From positions 62,001 through 126,000 of the forward strand of contig JAJEHL010000044.1 in NCBI GenBank assembly GCA_022823725.1: a stretch of 64,000 nucleotides of DNA, in the 5' to 3' direction. Each line of letters begins with the position of its first letter. Position 1 is the first letter of the stretch. Made by a program: the position numbers and the translations under genes. This document shows, one piece after another, positions 53,770-62,790 of this stretch. The DNA comes from Candidatus Latescibacterota bacterium (GTDB taxonomy: Bacteria; Latescibacterota; UBA2968). The notes beneath the pieces were generated by a model. It made no database searches. It was not told the origin of the DNA and was given only the letters and a program-made list of their open reading frames with translations.

Positions 53770-54264
53770 GTGGATGTGGGATTCTATAATTATAAGTTAG
53801 TTCTCTTGCGTACATTGGTTATCCAAATTTTGGGAATAGGCGCAGGATTGATTTACACTGTTATTTTTAGCGAGCAACTCCTGTTCGGAGATATTGAAAT
53901 CTCTGAAAAACAATATGATATAACATATCTATCTTTGGAAGCACTCCAAAATATAATTCAATCGAAATCAAAAATACTACTCATCGATGGGCGTTCTGAA
54001 CTTGCTTATCATGAAGGCCATATTTTAGGGGCAGTGAACATACCGTATATGCAGCGCGATTATTTTTCTCAACAGCTTTTGGCGGATGTTGCCCGTGAGC
54101 TCCCAATAATTGTCTATTGTTCTGGCAAGAATTGTAATACCAGCGTCGAATTGGCAAAGTTTCTATCGCAAAAATTTAGATTTATAAATATTCAAGTTTT
54201 TGAAGGTGGGTGGGAAGAATGGATAAAGGGAGAAAATCCGATTCAAAAGGGTTCTAGTAGATGA
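53770..54264 (+). CDS. membrane-anchored rhodanese-like protein
   Basis: A 164-residue protein with one N-terminal membrane helix (VLLRTLVIQILGIGAGLIYT) and a rhodanese domain: LLIDGRSELAYHEGHILGAV and the active-site loop VYCSGKNCNTS with the catalytic Cys. It could move sulfane sulfur or act as a redox partner. The start is a GTG 13 bases after the exporter stop. Its stop overlaps the MauE-like gene (ATGA). Confidence 0.85.
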   Translation: MDVGFYNYKLVLLRTLVIQILGIGAGLIYTVIFSEQLLFGDIEISEKQYDITYLSLEALQNIIQSKSKILLIDGRSELAYHEGHILGAVNIPYMQRDYFSQQLLADVARELPIIVYCSGKNCNTSVELAKFLSQKFRFINIQVFEGGWEEWIKGENPIQKGSSR

Positions 54265-54716
54265 TTTTATCTCCCAAAATAGCATGGATAGGGATCGTAG
54301 TCCGGATGTTTATAGGAGGTATTCTCGGATGGGCAGGAATTGTAAAGATACAGAACCCCGAAGCATTTATTAAAATTGTGAAAGCTTACGACCTGTTGCC
54401 CGAAGGGCTGGTTGTACTATGGGGAATTTTCTTGCCCTGGATTGAGCTTGTAACAGGTTTATTTTTATTTTTAGGTTTGTGGCACAAGAGTGCAGTGCTC
54501 AGTAGCTCTGGTCTTTTTTTGGCATTTGCAGCAGCAGTCGGCATTAATATTCTCCGCGGTGCAGATATCGCCTGTGGTTGTTTTGGGTTCAATGACACTA
54601 ATTTGTATATTGTGTTACTCCAGGACCTGGTCTTCTTGCTTTGCTGTTATTTTTTATTTTTTTTAAAATCTACACCTTATTCTCTCGATCAAGTGCTTTA
54701 TAAGGTTTTGGTGTGA
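54261..54716 (+). CDS. MauE/DoxX-like membrane protein
   Basis: A 151-residue four-helix membrane protein. IVVRMFIGGILGWAGIVKI near the N-terminus and ADIACGCFGFND (a Cys pair in CGC) match MauE-type proteins, which take part in disulfide formation of exported proteins. With the TlpA-type thioredoxin and rhodanese it makes a plausible thiol-redox relay. It overlaps the rhodanese gene by four bases. Confidence 0.85.
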   Translation: MILSPKIAWIGIVVRMFIGGILGWAGIVKIQNPEAFIKIVKAYDLLPEGLVVLWGIFLPWIELVTGLFLFLGLWHKSAVLSSSGLFLAFAAAVGINILRGADIACGCFGFNDTNLYIVLLQDLVFLLCCYFLFFLKSTPYSLDQVLYKVLV

Positions 54717-54821
54717 TGAACATGAACAGTATAATAGATAAAATAAACCATACCCCGGTTCTGATGGGGCCGCTGACAACCTTACCTGTTTTTTATCGGG
54801 CACACGAATAAAGGAAATATT

Positions 54822-56342
54822 ATGAGGAATCGTATCGAAACAATCTCGATCCTCATCGCACTTGTGTTGGTGGTGTGCGAGCTATCTTCGACACTGGTTT
54901 TAGCTAGAGTAGAAGATGGTGAGGTGCATATCCCTGATGTCAATCTGCGAGCGGTGATTCTGGAAATGATAAATGCAAAGAGCGCGGCTCCAGACACGAT
55001 AATCACGCAGGCAGAAATGTCAACCTTAACTAGCCTTTATGCATCGAATGCGAAGATCAGCGATTTATCAGGGCTGGAATATGCAATCGGTCTAAAACGG
55101 CTGTTTTTTAGCAGTAACAACATTTCTGACATTAAACCGCTATCTGGATTGAACAATCTGACAGACCTAGAGCTTGACCACAATAGTATCTCTGACATTA
55201 AACCGCTATCTGGTTTAACCCGTCTGACACATCTGCATCTTTCCACCAATAGTATCTCGGATATCATACCGCTGTCTGGTCTAAAAAATCTGACAGACCT
55301 ACGGCTTGACAACAACCGCATCTTGAACCTGACGCCCCTATCTGGGTTGATAAACTTAAGCGTATTGTTTCTTGACAACAACCGCATCTTGAACCTGACG
55401 CCCCTATCTGAGTTGACCAGTCTGAAAGGGCTGCGGCTTTCCGGCAACGACATTTCGGATCTCACACCACTGTCTGAATTAAATGATCTGATACGGCTCT
55501 ATCTTTCCACCAACAATATCTCGGATCTCACACCGCTATCTGGCCTAAAAAATCTGACAGACCTGTATCTTAGTAACAACCGTATCTCAAACATCGCACC
55601 ATTAACCGGATTGACCCATCTGAGAGTATTATCTCTCGACACCAACGACATTTCGGATCTCACGCCGCTGTCTGCGTTAAAAGGCCTAGGAGAACTGGAT
55701 CTTTCCGACAACAGCATTTCGGACCTTTCGCCACTATCTGATCTAAAAAATTTGGCAGACCTGCGGCTTTCCAGCAACGCTATATCGGACCTCACGCCAT
55801 TATCTGAGTTAAACATCTTGACTTGGCTACGGCTTTCCGACAACAGCATTTCGGACCTTGTGCCTCTATCTAAATTGACCAACCTGACACGACTACATCT
55901 TGACGCCAACGCCGTCTCCGACCTCACGCCACTATCCGAGTTATACATCCTGACATGGCTGGGGCTTTCCGACAACAGCATTTCGGACCTTTCGCCTCTA
56001 TCTAAGTTAAACCTCCTGATAGGGGTGAATTTTTCCGACAATCGCATCTCGGATCTCACACCGCTGTCTGGTCTAAAAAATCTGGCAGACCTGCGGCTTG
56101 ATAACAACAGTATCTCGGATATTACGCCCCTATCTAAATTGACCGGTCTGAAAGGGTTGCGTCTTTATAACAACAAAATCTCGGATCTTTCGCCTTTGGT
56201 TGCAAACCCGGGATTAGTCAATGGAGACGGGGTTGATGTGGGCAATAACCCATTAAGTGCCACATCGCGCAATACGCATATTCCTGCCCTAAAAAATCGG
56301 GGGGTTACGGTAGAGATATATTCAAAAATTTTGGAGGACTAA
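54822..56342 (+). CDS. secreted leucine-rich-repeat protein
   Basis: A 506-residue exported protein: signal peptide (residues 1-~29), a cap region (VHIPDVNLRAVILEMIN, as in Poribacteria-type LRR proteins) and 17 consecutive 22-residue repeats (about residues 91-464) with consensus LxxLxLxxNxISDLTPLSxL, then a C-terminal cap. The repeat is of the internalin-like (SDS22-like) class for protein binding at the cell surface. At DNA level the repeats are 66 bp and some neighbours are identical over 40 bases, so copy number may vary. Confidence 0.9.
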   Translation: MRNRIETISILIALVLVVCELSSTLVLARVEDGEVHIPDVNLRAVILEMINAKSAAPDTIITQAEMSTLTSLYASNAKISDLSGLEYAIGLKRLFFSSNNISDIKPLSGLNNLTDLELDHNSISDIKPLSGLTRLTHLHLSTNSISDIIPLSGLKNLTDLRLDNNRILNLTPLSGLINLSVLFLDNNRILNLTPLSELTSLKGLRLSGNDISDLTPLSELNDLIRLYLSTNNISDLTPLSGLKNLTDLYLSNNRISNIAPLTGLTHLRVLSLDTNDISDLTPLSALKGLGELDLSDNSISDLSPLSDLKNLADLRLSSNAISDLTPLSELNILTWLRLSDNSISDLVPLSKLTNLTRLHLDANAVSDLTPLSELYILTWLGLSDNSISDLSPLSKLNLLIGVNFSDNRISDLTPLSGLKNLADLRLDNNSISDITPLSKLTGLKGLRLYNNKISDLSPLVANPGLVNGDGVDVGNNPLSATSRNTHIPALKNRGVTVEIYSKILED

Positions 56343-56349
56343 AGAAAAC

Positions 56350-56422
56350 GCCGACAGGCCCTGGCAAGTCGAGTGTCGGCAACAGACAGTAGTTCAAAGC
56401 TCAAGCATTTGGGAATGTGGGC
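56350..56422 (-). ncRNA. partial relative of the small RNA (copy D)
   Basis: In plus-strand reading GCCGACA (56350-56356) pairs with TGTCGGC (56374-56380), and CTCA-AG-CATT-TGGG-AATG-TGGG (56400-56421) forms hairpin 2, with a G-U pair that preserves the stem. The loop sequence is almost identical to copy B. The A-run before the first stem is short (GAAAAC) and no minus-strand promoter is visible, so it may not be expressed. Confidence 0.5.
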
Positions 56423-56507
56423 GCAATCAACTCAAAATACCTATCAAAAATTGCAATATTCTCGTATCGGAATCGTGTCTTTTATAATACATCAAAAGGA
56501 CAATCCA

Positions 56508-56567
56508 ATGCACAAGGCAATATGTAGTTGGCCTGAATTTGATACCAAAGAAGAATTGAGCAGATGA
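56508..56567 (+). CDS. possible 19-residue leader ORF before ydcF
   Basis: ATG at 56508 behind AAAAGGAC, reading MHKAICSWPEFDTKEELSR, with a TGA that overlaps the next start (ATGA). It could couple translation of the YdcF-like gene. Evidence is only the ribosome binding site and the overlap. Confidence 0.3.
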   Translation: MHKAICSWPEFDTKEELSR

Positions 56568-57217
56568 TTATGAATTATAGGTTTAAGAGGACCGTTAGGA
56601 CGATTTTGTACAAAGTATTTAATCAAGCTATCATTTTTTTGATTTTTATTTTTTTGGGAAGCGGAGTTGTTGCCATCTATGCATATCCCTTTTTTGCGAT
56701 AAGCAAACCATTACATGGCGACATTATGGTAGTAGAAGGATGGTTGCGTGCTGAAGAACTCAGATCAGCATTACAGATTTACAGATCTGGCAAATACGCT
56801 CAGATTGTCGTGACTGGAGGTCATTTCGCCTATAACACTGCGAAGATTCTTATCTCAGAATGGCAAATTGACCCTGACCTCGTCAGGGTAGTCGTTCGCG
56901 ACATACCGAATGGGAAGTTTGAGCGAGATCGTACTTTCAATTCCGCATTAGGACTTCGTCACTGGCTACTCGAGGTGAATAAAAAAGAAAAAAAAGTTGA
57001 TATAGTTACCAGAGGTCATCATGCCCGGCGCTCGTTTATTTTATTTCAAATCGCGCTTGATGGCGTGGCGAAAGTAGGAGTTATAGCTGTTCCGCCCTAT
57101 AACTACGATCCCGATTACTGGTATGATTCAAGTGCAGGGTTCAGGGCAGTTATAGGCGAAATCATTGCCTATATTTATGTAAAATTCATTTTCACTCCTG
57201 AGCTTCCCAAAAACTGA
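56564..57217 (+). CDS. YdcF/SanA-like DUF218 membrane protein
   Basis: A 217-residue protein with one N-terminal membrane helix (AIIFLIFIFLGSGVVAIYAY) and a DUF218 domain: DIMVVEGWLRAEELRSAL, YAQIVVTGG, and RGHHARRS. Family members (ElyC, SanA, YdcF) affect envelope polysaccharide metabolism. It heads the glycan cluster. An alternative ATG is at 56570. Confidence 0.8.
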   Translation: MIMNYRFKRTVRTILYKVFNQAIIFLIFIFLGSGVVAIYAYPFFAISKPLHGDIMVVEGWLRAEELRSALQIYRSGKYAQIVVTGGHFAYNTAKILISEWQIDPDLVRVVVRDIPNGKFERDRTFNSALGLRHWLLEVNKKEKKVDIVTRGHHARRSFILFQIALDGVAKVGVIAVPPYNYDPDYWYDSSAGFRAVIGEIIAYIYVKFIFTPELPKN

Positions 57218-57239
57218 GAGCAGTCTCACATTGAGAGGT

Positions 57240-58508
57240 ATGATTTTGAGAACAGTTTTGATGATCACACAAAAATTTCCTCCTTTTAATGGTGTTGGGG
57301 TTCTGCGGGTTACCAAATTCGTGAAGTATATTCAAGATTTTGGATGGCGACCAGTTGTTCTAACTTGCAAACAAGAAGAAGATCGTTTGGACGCTGTGGA
57401 TAAAAAACTATTAGATGGCATTCCAGAAGATTTAAGCATTCATCGGGTAAATGCACCTTCCCTGTATGACGTTTACAGACTAATAGGTGGACAGGCAAAA
57501 CAAGGCTCTTTTTCATTGTCTAAAAATCCTCTGGCTTCTTTAATCCGATCCTTATTTGTACCTGACCAATATGTAGCCTGGTATTTTACGGGAGTTCGTA
57601 AGGCAAGAGAGATTTTCCAGACGGAGAATATAGACGCGATCTACTCTACATCTCCTCGTGAAACCTCACATCTCATTGGACGAACGCTCCATCTAAAATA
57701 TAAGTGTCCCTGGATAGCCGATTTTAGGGATCCCTGGATCGGGAAGCAACACCGTCCAAAACGCATCCCGCCTCTCGAACAGTTCGAGAAGTACTTAGAA
57801 AAAATTGTGCTTCGCGATGCAGATGGCATTCTTGCTGCTTGGCCCGGTATTGTCCGAAGTTTTGAGCCTGGTGTAGAGGAGAAATCGCAAGTTTTGACTA
57901 ATGGATTTGATGAAGAAGACTTCAGAGATCTAAAGCCCCAGGTGTTCCCAAAATTCACTTTTTTGTATGCCGGATCCCTTTTTAAAGAATTATCTCCCCT
58001 GCCAATGTTCGAAGCATTGGATGTGCTGCTGCGAACACATCCAAAACTGCGGCAAAAAATGCAATTGGTCCTCTTAGGAAGGCAAGACGCATTTATCCGA
58101 GACACGATAACAAAATACGAGTTGGAATATTGTGTACATACCATCTCACAAATACCACACAGAGAATGTTTAGAGTACATGTTAGGTGCTGATGTATTGA
58201 CTTTTTTTGTACCAGATAAACAGTGGATTTCGAGCAAAATTTTCGAGTATTTAAGAGCCAATCGACCAATACTGGCAATAGCAGACCAGGATTCAGACGC
58301 TGTACAGATGATCATGCGCGTAAACCAGGATTTATGTTTCGCAAGCCGAGACCCTGAGCAGATAGCAGGTCATATCTCCACTTTAGTGCAAAGTCGCCAG
58401 ATTGCGAATTGTGGGATTCAGAACAATAGGCGACTCTGGGAGTTTGAGCGAAAACAATTAGCAAAACAATTTGCTCATATCCTTGACACGCTCGTTAATC
58501 AAGTTTAG
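57240..58508 (+). CDS. glycosyltransferase family 4-like
   Basis: A 422-residue GT-B fold glycosyltransferase. The N-terminal VLMITQKFPPFNGVGVLR binds the acceptor side, WIADFRDPWIG follows, and the C-terminal half has FTFLYAGSLFKELSPLPMFE and VLTFFVPDKQWISSKIFEYL for nucleotide-sugar binding. The start is uncertain: ATG at 57240 or a TTG at 57231; GAGAGG lies between. The sugar is unknown. Confidence 0.85.
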   Translation: MILRTVLMITQKFPPFNGVGVLRVTKFVKYIQDFGWRPVVLTCKQEEDRLDAVDKKLLDGIPEDLSIHRVNAPSLYDVYRLIGGQAKQGSFSLSKNPLASLIRSLFVPDQYVAWYFTGVRKAREIFQTENIDAIYSTSPRETSHLIGRTLHLKYKCPWIADFRDPWIGKQHRPKRIPPLEQFEKYLEKIVLRDADGILAAWPGIVRSFEPGVEEKSQVLTNGFDEEDFRDLKPQVFPKFTFLYAGSLFKELSPLPMFEALDVLLRTHPKLRQKMQLVLLGRQDAFIRDTITKYELEYCVHTISQIPHRECLEYMLGADVLTFFVPDKQWISSKIFEYLRANRPILAIADQDSDAVQMIMRVNQDLCFASRDPEQIAGHISTLVQSRQIANCGIQNNRRLWEFERKQLAKQFAHILDTLVNQV

Positions 58509-58511
58509 AAA

Positions 58512-59195
58512 ATGAGCCGTTTAACTAAAATGTTAAGAGTACTGTGTGCTCTGAGTTTTCTCATCTTACTATTACCGCTCGTGATCCTGGGTATCATATT
58601 GATCTGGATAGAGACGCGGGATAGATGCTTGTTCAAACAAATCCGAGTGGGAAAAAATTTAAGACCCTTTACCATTTATAAACTTAAAACAATGATTGAC
58701 CGTAAAAAAACAGATCGAAATGATCTCTTCGTAGATAAGGAAAAATATACGACAAAAAGTGGACGCCTGCTCAGGATGTCAAAAATCGACGAAATACCGC
58801 AACTTTGGAATATCATCAAAGGGGATATGGATTTTGTAGGGCCGAGGCCGCTAAGAGAACCACTACACAATTTTTATATGAAAAATATCCCAAACTTTGA
58901 ACGCCGATACCAAACTTTACCTGGCCTTACGGGAATCTCTCAAATTGTTGATCCTGAGAATACAGATCGCAGTCTCGGCCTATCTTGTGACTGTTACTAT
59001 ATCAATAACAAATCTGTGAAACTCGATGTTCAGATCATTGTATCGACGGTCATATATTTGATGTACAGTCTGTCAAGAGAAATTTACAACTGGACAACTG
59101 CAAGATGGCTCAGGCGTATCAATGTGGAAAATACCTCTAATATTCAAGCTGACAATTTGCAGTATATGAGTTTGTCAAAATGGGAACGTCAATAA
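58512..59195 (+). CDS. initiating sugar-1-phosphate transferase
   Basis: A 227-residue small (monotopic, PglC/WcaJ C-terminal type) phosphoglycosyltransferase that loads a sugar-1-phosphate on undecaprenyl phosphate. Marks: a hydrophobic reentrant helix (residues ~12-33), LFKQIRVGKNLRPFTIYKLK, SKIDEIPQLWNIIKGDM, VGPRPLRE and LPGLTGISQI. It is missing the large N-terminal domain of WbaP. It should start assembly of the glycan repeat. Confidence 0.93.
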   Translation: MSRLTKMLRVLCALSFLILLLPLVILGIILIWIETRDRCLFKQIRVGKNLRPFTIYKLKTMIDRKKTDRNDLFVDKEKYTTKSGRLLRMSKIDEIPQLWNIIKGDMDFVGPRPLREPLHNFYMKNIPNFERRYQTLPGLTGISQIVDPENTDRSLGLSCDCYYINNKSVKLDVQIIVSTVIYLMYSLSREIYNWTTARWLRRINVENTSNIQADNLQYMSLSKWERQ

Positions 59196-59196
59196 A

Positions 59197-60309
59197 ATGA
59201 AAACAGTGATTAGTGATATTGAATTCTATCAGCCTGCACAAGGTAAATCGAAGCATATGGTTTGCAGTAGTACTTTTTTGAACATTTTGGCCTATCACAA
59301 TCCATTTTTTAAAAAACCTATCCTGTATGATCTGCTGAGAGTTGGGTGGACGTTTTGGTATTCCCCAAAAAAGAGAAGACTGCGCTCAATGTATGCAACG
59401 AATGGCTTTTTATTTAATTTGAATTCTCTGTTTTCTGTAAACACAGAGTCCATATTCTGCTCAGACTTAAGTCACTTTAGAGCGTGTTTAAGAGAGCGGC
59501 TTATTGGAAAACGGCCACTATATATTGATCTATCCGGGACGCCTGTTTTGATAGGCGAAGAGCTTAAGTTCATAGATATACAACCAAAACATTTCACATA
59601 TGTTGTCTTTGGTTTCGACAGCAAAAATGATACTGTCTTACTTTTGACAAACGGAGCTTCAAAGGTCGGTTGGGCATCAATTTCTGAGGTTGCGAGCAGG
59701 CTTAAGAGAAATGAAATTGTAGATCTTATGAATCCTTTAGACTTACAGATTCCTGATCAAGAAAAACTTGCGAGCTTTTTTTTGCGAAAAATAAGAAGCA
59801 ACTTTAAAACCTATGCTACATTAAGCACCTTGGAGAGGATAAATCGCTATGTATGGAGAAATATTACGGGGAAATCAGTTCCTATAGATTTACCTCCTGT
59901 AAGAACTCTGAGTGGCATAGGTGGTATAGAAAAATTTTCGAAAGATCTCGTACACTTATACGAATTAGACAGGAATGAAATAAACGATTTTTCAAAGCAT
60001 ACATGCCGGAAGATAATAGGATTCCGAGATGAACGAGCGATATTTATGAGGTCATTATTAGGGTTAGCTCGTTTTAAAGAGAAAGATCATACGATAAAAG
60101 AAATTGAATGTCTATCACGAGATTTAGAAATAGCCTGGGTATCCTTAGCTAAATCCTTTGCTAGAGTTTATATGTCAGAGAAGAAGGATTCTGTAGATCG
60201 AATACAGGAAGAATTGCTAAAAATAAAGAGTCGAGAGAAGGCTCTCTTATTACTGATGCAGGATTTTTTAAAAAAAGGGGAGGTAGATGGATCGAATCTT
60301 TATGAATGA
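59197..60309 (+). CDS. BtrH-like/DUF4872 protein
   Basis: A 370-residue protein resembling butirosin-biosynthesis protein BtrH and its DUF4872 C-terminal half. Candidate catalytic Cys is C23 (KHMVCSSTFLNIL); PKHFTYVVFGFDSKNDTVLL has a His in the usual place, and the C-terminal part has GIGGIEKFSKDLVHLYE. BtrH moves an acyl group from an ACP to an amine, so a role in acylating an aminosugar, possibly with an ACP such as that at 44.7 kb, is conceivable but speculative. Confidence 0.6.
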   Translation: MKTVISDIEFYQPAQGKSKHMVCSSTFLNILAYHNPFFKKPILYDLLRVGWTFWYSPKKRRLRSMYATNGFLFNLNSLFSVNTESIFCSDLSHFRACLRERLIGKRPLYIDLSGTPVLIGEELKFIDIQPKHFTYVVFGFDSKNDTVLLLTNGASKVGWASISEVASRLKRNEIVDLMNPLDLQIPDQEKLASFFLRKIRSNFKTYATLSTLERINRYVWRNITGKSVPIDLPPVRTLSGIGGIEKFSKDLVHLYELDRNEINDFSKHTCRKIIGFRDERAIFMRSLLGLARFKEKDHTIKEIECLSRDLEIAWVSLAKSFARVYMSEKKDSVDRIQEELLKIKSREKALLLLMQDFLKKGEVDGSNLYE

Positions 60310-60360
60310 ATCATTAGAGTTTGGAGTTATCCAATTAGGCTCTACTAATAGGATTTGACC

Positions 60361-61650
60361 ATGAAAAAAAAAGTAAAAATAGCTTATATCTTCATACGGT
60401 TTCCCTGCTTGACTGAATTGTTTGCTTTACGTGAAGTAGAAGAATTGAGAAGATTGGGAATTGATGTTCAGCCTTATTCTTTAAACAGAGTACAGGCAGA
60501 AGAGATGCAAGATCCTCTCATGAAATTTTGGTTTGATAAAACCATATATATTCCTTCTTCTTCCAGTTTTCAATGCCTTGTATCGCTATCTAAGACCGGT
60601 ATTAAGCACTTTAGAATTTTCTGGGGAGGTCTCATAGTTAAATGTATCTCTGGAAATATACGAAACTTAAGATATTTGTTTTCTTCGCTTGCAGTATTTT
60701 CTCAGGCTACGCATATAACACAAGAGTTAGTAAAAACAAACGTTATGTGGGTCCATGCACATTTCGCGACCAATGCTACAACTGTTGCCTGGATAATCAA
60801 GCACCTATCGGGTATCCCCTATAGCTTTACCCCGCATGCCTATGATATATTCAAACGAGAATTCCAAACAGGTTTTCTCAAGACAAAGATTCAAGATGCC
60901 CATTTTGTTGTTGCGGAATCTCAATTTAACAGATTTTTCCTTCAAAATTTTAGCGGACAAAAGTCTGAAAATGGTCGGTATCCTGTGATTCATTGTGGTG
61001 TTGGGGCTGATTTTCTATACAGACAATCAAAGAAGGATTGTAAAAACCTGTTCCCTATTATTCTTTGTATAGCCCGATTAGTAGAGAAGAAAGGTCATGA
61101 ATATTTAATTAGAGCATTGGCCATCATTAAACAACAAGCATTGGATTTTAAATGTATAATGGTCGGTAATGGTCCTTTGCAAAAGCAGTTGATCAATCAG
61201 CTAAAAGAAAAAAAATTGGAAGATCGAGTCAAATTTGTGGGGGAGTTTTCTTCCGTCCAGGCGCAGGATATTTTGGACAAAGCAGATATATTTTGTCTTC
61301 CCTGTATTCAAGCAAGCTGTGGTGATAGAGACGGCATACCTGTTGCTCTTATGGAAGCAATGGCAAAACGCCTTCCTGTGATTTCAACTGATATGAAAGG
61401 AATCACCGAATTGGTCAGGTCTGGGGATAACGGGTTACTGGTACCAGAGAAAGACGAAAGAGCACTTGCAGAAGCATTAATAATTCTACTAAAAAGCCCT
61501 AATTTGAGATCGCGCTTGGCTGAAGCAGGTTATAATACGATTCACGAATATTTCAACTCACAAAAAGAAACTACAAAATTGTATCAAATATTTCTTAAAC
61601 AACTAAAAGAAAATACTAAGAATGATGATACGAAACGAATATGGACTTGA
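60361..61650 (+). CDS. glycosyltransferase family 4
   Basis: A 429-residue GT4 enzyme. It has AYIFIRFPCLTELFALREVE at the N-terminus, HAHFATNATTVAWI, IARLVEKKGHEYLIRAL in the C-terminal Rossmann domain and the EX7E-type motif in EAMAKRLPVISTDMKGITELV. I chose the ATG at 60361 with AGGA eight bases before it; a TTG six bases earlier is also in frame. It resembles colanic-acid-type WcaL enzymes. Confidence 0.9.
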   Translation: MKKKVKIAYIFIRFPCLTELFALREVEELRRLGIDVQPYSLNRVQAEEMQDPLMKFWFDKTIYIPSSSSFQCLVSLSKTGIKHFRIFWGGLIVKCISGNIRNLRYLFSSLAVFSQATHITQELVKTNVMWVHAHFATNATTVAWIIKHLSGIPYSFTPHAYDIFKREFQTGFLKTKIQDAHFVVAESQFNRFFLQNFSGQKSENGRYPVIHCGVGADFLYRQSKKDCKNLFPIILCIARLVEKKGHEYLIRALAIIKQQALDFKCIMVGNGPLQKQLINQLKEKKLEDRVKFVGEFSSVQAQDILDKADIFCLPCIQASCGDRDGIPVALMEAMAKRLPVISTDMKGITELVRSGDNGLLVPEKDERALAEALIILLKSPNLRSRLAEAGYNTIHEYFNSQKETTKLYQIFLKQLKENTKNDDTKRIWT

Positions 61651-61683
61651 CCCAAAAGTTTTTAGACTTGGATTATTAGACCA

Positions 61684-62790
61684 ATGAACTATATCGATTC
61701 TTGTCAGAAAATTATAGAGCAGGTACTCAAGATTGCGCAGAATAATAATAAATTGTCTGGCTTTTGCATTGGTTGTACACGAAAACCAGAAAAAAACGGT
61801 CTATATTTTACCCCGATTCGAAACACTTATAGGCTTGTTTCTGGGAGCGTAATCGTTTATACCCCAATGGAAGCCGCAAACATTGCCCGAATTGTCGATA
61901 GAAAAGTGCAATATATCTTGATTGACATAGAAAAAAAGATAAATCGCGAAGGACGCTGCCACCAACTGACAGACAGCATTGAGCAGGCGGTCAGAGAAAC
62001 TGTAAAGCATTCGACAATTTTGACCTATAAAGGGAATGATTTGGCGGTGGATTCCATTGACTGTTTAGTGGGGCGATTTCTGGAGAAAGGTCGCCTTCGG
62101 CGCCGGAAGAAAGTAGCTATTATTGGGGCGGGCAATGTGGGGGCAAAGCTGGCTCTTAAATTGGTCGAGAGAAATATAGATGTCGTGATTACCAGGCGAA
62201 ACCAAAAGAAACTGGAAGCCATTGTACAGGCACTGAACTTCATAAAAACTGAAGGAACGACGGGTGGAGTGAAAGGCATTCTGGATAACGAAGCCGCTGC
62301 TTATCACGCCGATATTCTGATCGGCCTGACAAATGGCATACCTGTCATTGGAGAAACTATGATTACTAATCTCGCCGAAGGCGCATTAATCATTGATGGC
62401 GGCAAGGGGTGTTTTTCTCCTGCGGCAATCTATAAGGCCAAAGAAATGGGTCTGAGGTTTTTTCGGGCAGATATTCGTCCAGGTTTTGAGGGATATATTT
62501 CTACAATTTTAGAGACTGAACAGATTATAGAAAATACCGTCGGACGTTGTACTATAGATGATATAACAATTGTTTCAGGAGGGTTGTTTGCCTATGCGAA
62601 TGAGATTGTGGTCGATAATATTTATGAACCTACAACAATATATGGTATAGCAGATGGTCAGGGGGATTTTGTGCGAACACTTTCTTCCATCCAAAAAGAG
62701 ATGATTGACACAATTGAGAGATATATCAATGAATGTAGATTTAGAAAAGAATACGTACATTGTAATCTCTTAAGAAAGGTTGAAACCTGA
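61684..62790 (+). CDS. NAD(P)-binding Rossmann dehydrogenase
   Basis: A 368-residue oxidoreductase. The dinucleotide motif is KKVAIIGAGNVGAKLALKLV (near residue 142), followed by DVVITRRNQKKLEAIV and ADILIGLTNGIPVIGETM. The N-terminal ~130 residues are separate and may be substrate-binding. The layout is like shikimate-dehydrogenase or ornithine-cyclodeaminase relatives, but the exact family is not clear. It abuts the next gene with no gap, so it likely makes a sugar or amino-sugar precursor for the glycan. Confidence 0.65.
   Translation: MNYIDSCQKIIEQVLKIAQNNNKLSGFCIGCTRKPEKNGLYFTPIRNTYRLVSGSVIVYTPMEAANIARIVDRKVQYILIDIEKKINREGRCHQLTDSIEQAVRETVKHSTILTYKGNDLAVDSIDCLVGRFLEKGRLRRRKKVAIIGAGNVGAKLALKLVERNIDVVITRRNQKKLEAIVQALNFIKTEGTTGGVKGILDNEAAAYHADILIGLTNGIPVIGETMITNLAEGALIIDGGKGCFSPAAIYKAKEMGLRFFRADIRPGFEGYISTILETEQIIENTVGRCTIDDITIVSGGLFAYANEIVVDNIYEPTTIYGIADGQGDFVRTLSSIQKEMIDTIERYINECRFRKEYVHCNLLRKVET

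Noticed and set aside
55092-56213. Tandem 66-bp repeats as a CRISPR or satellite array
   Set aside because: They encode regular 22-residue leucine-rich repeats in one open frame; there are no spacers.
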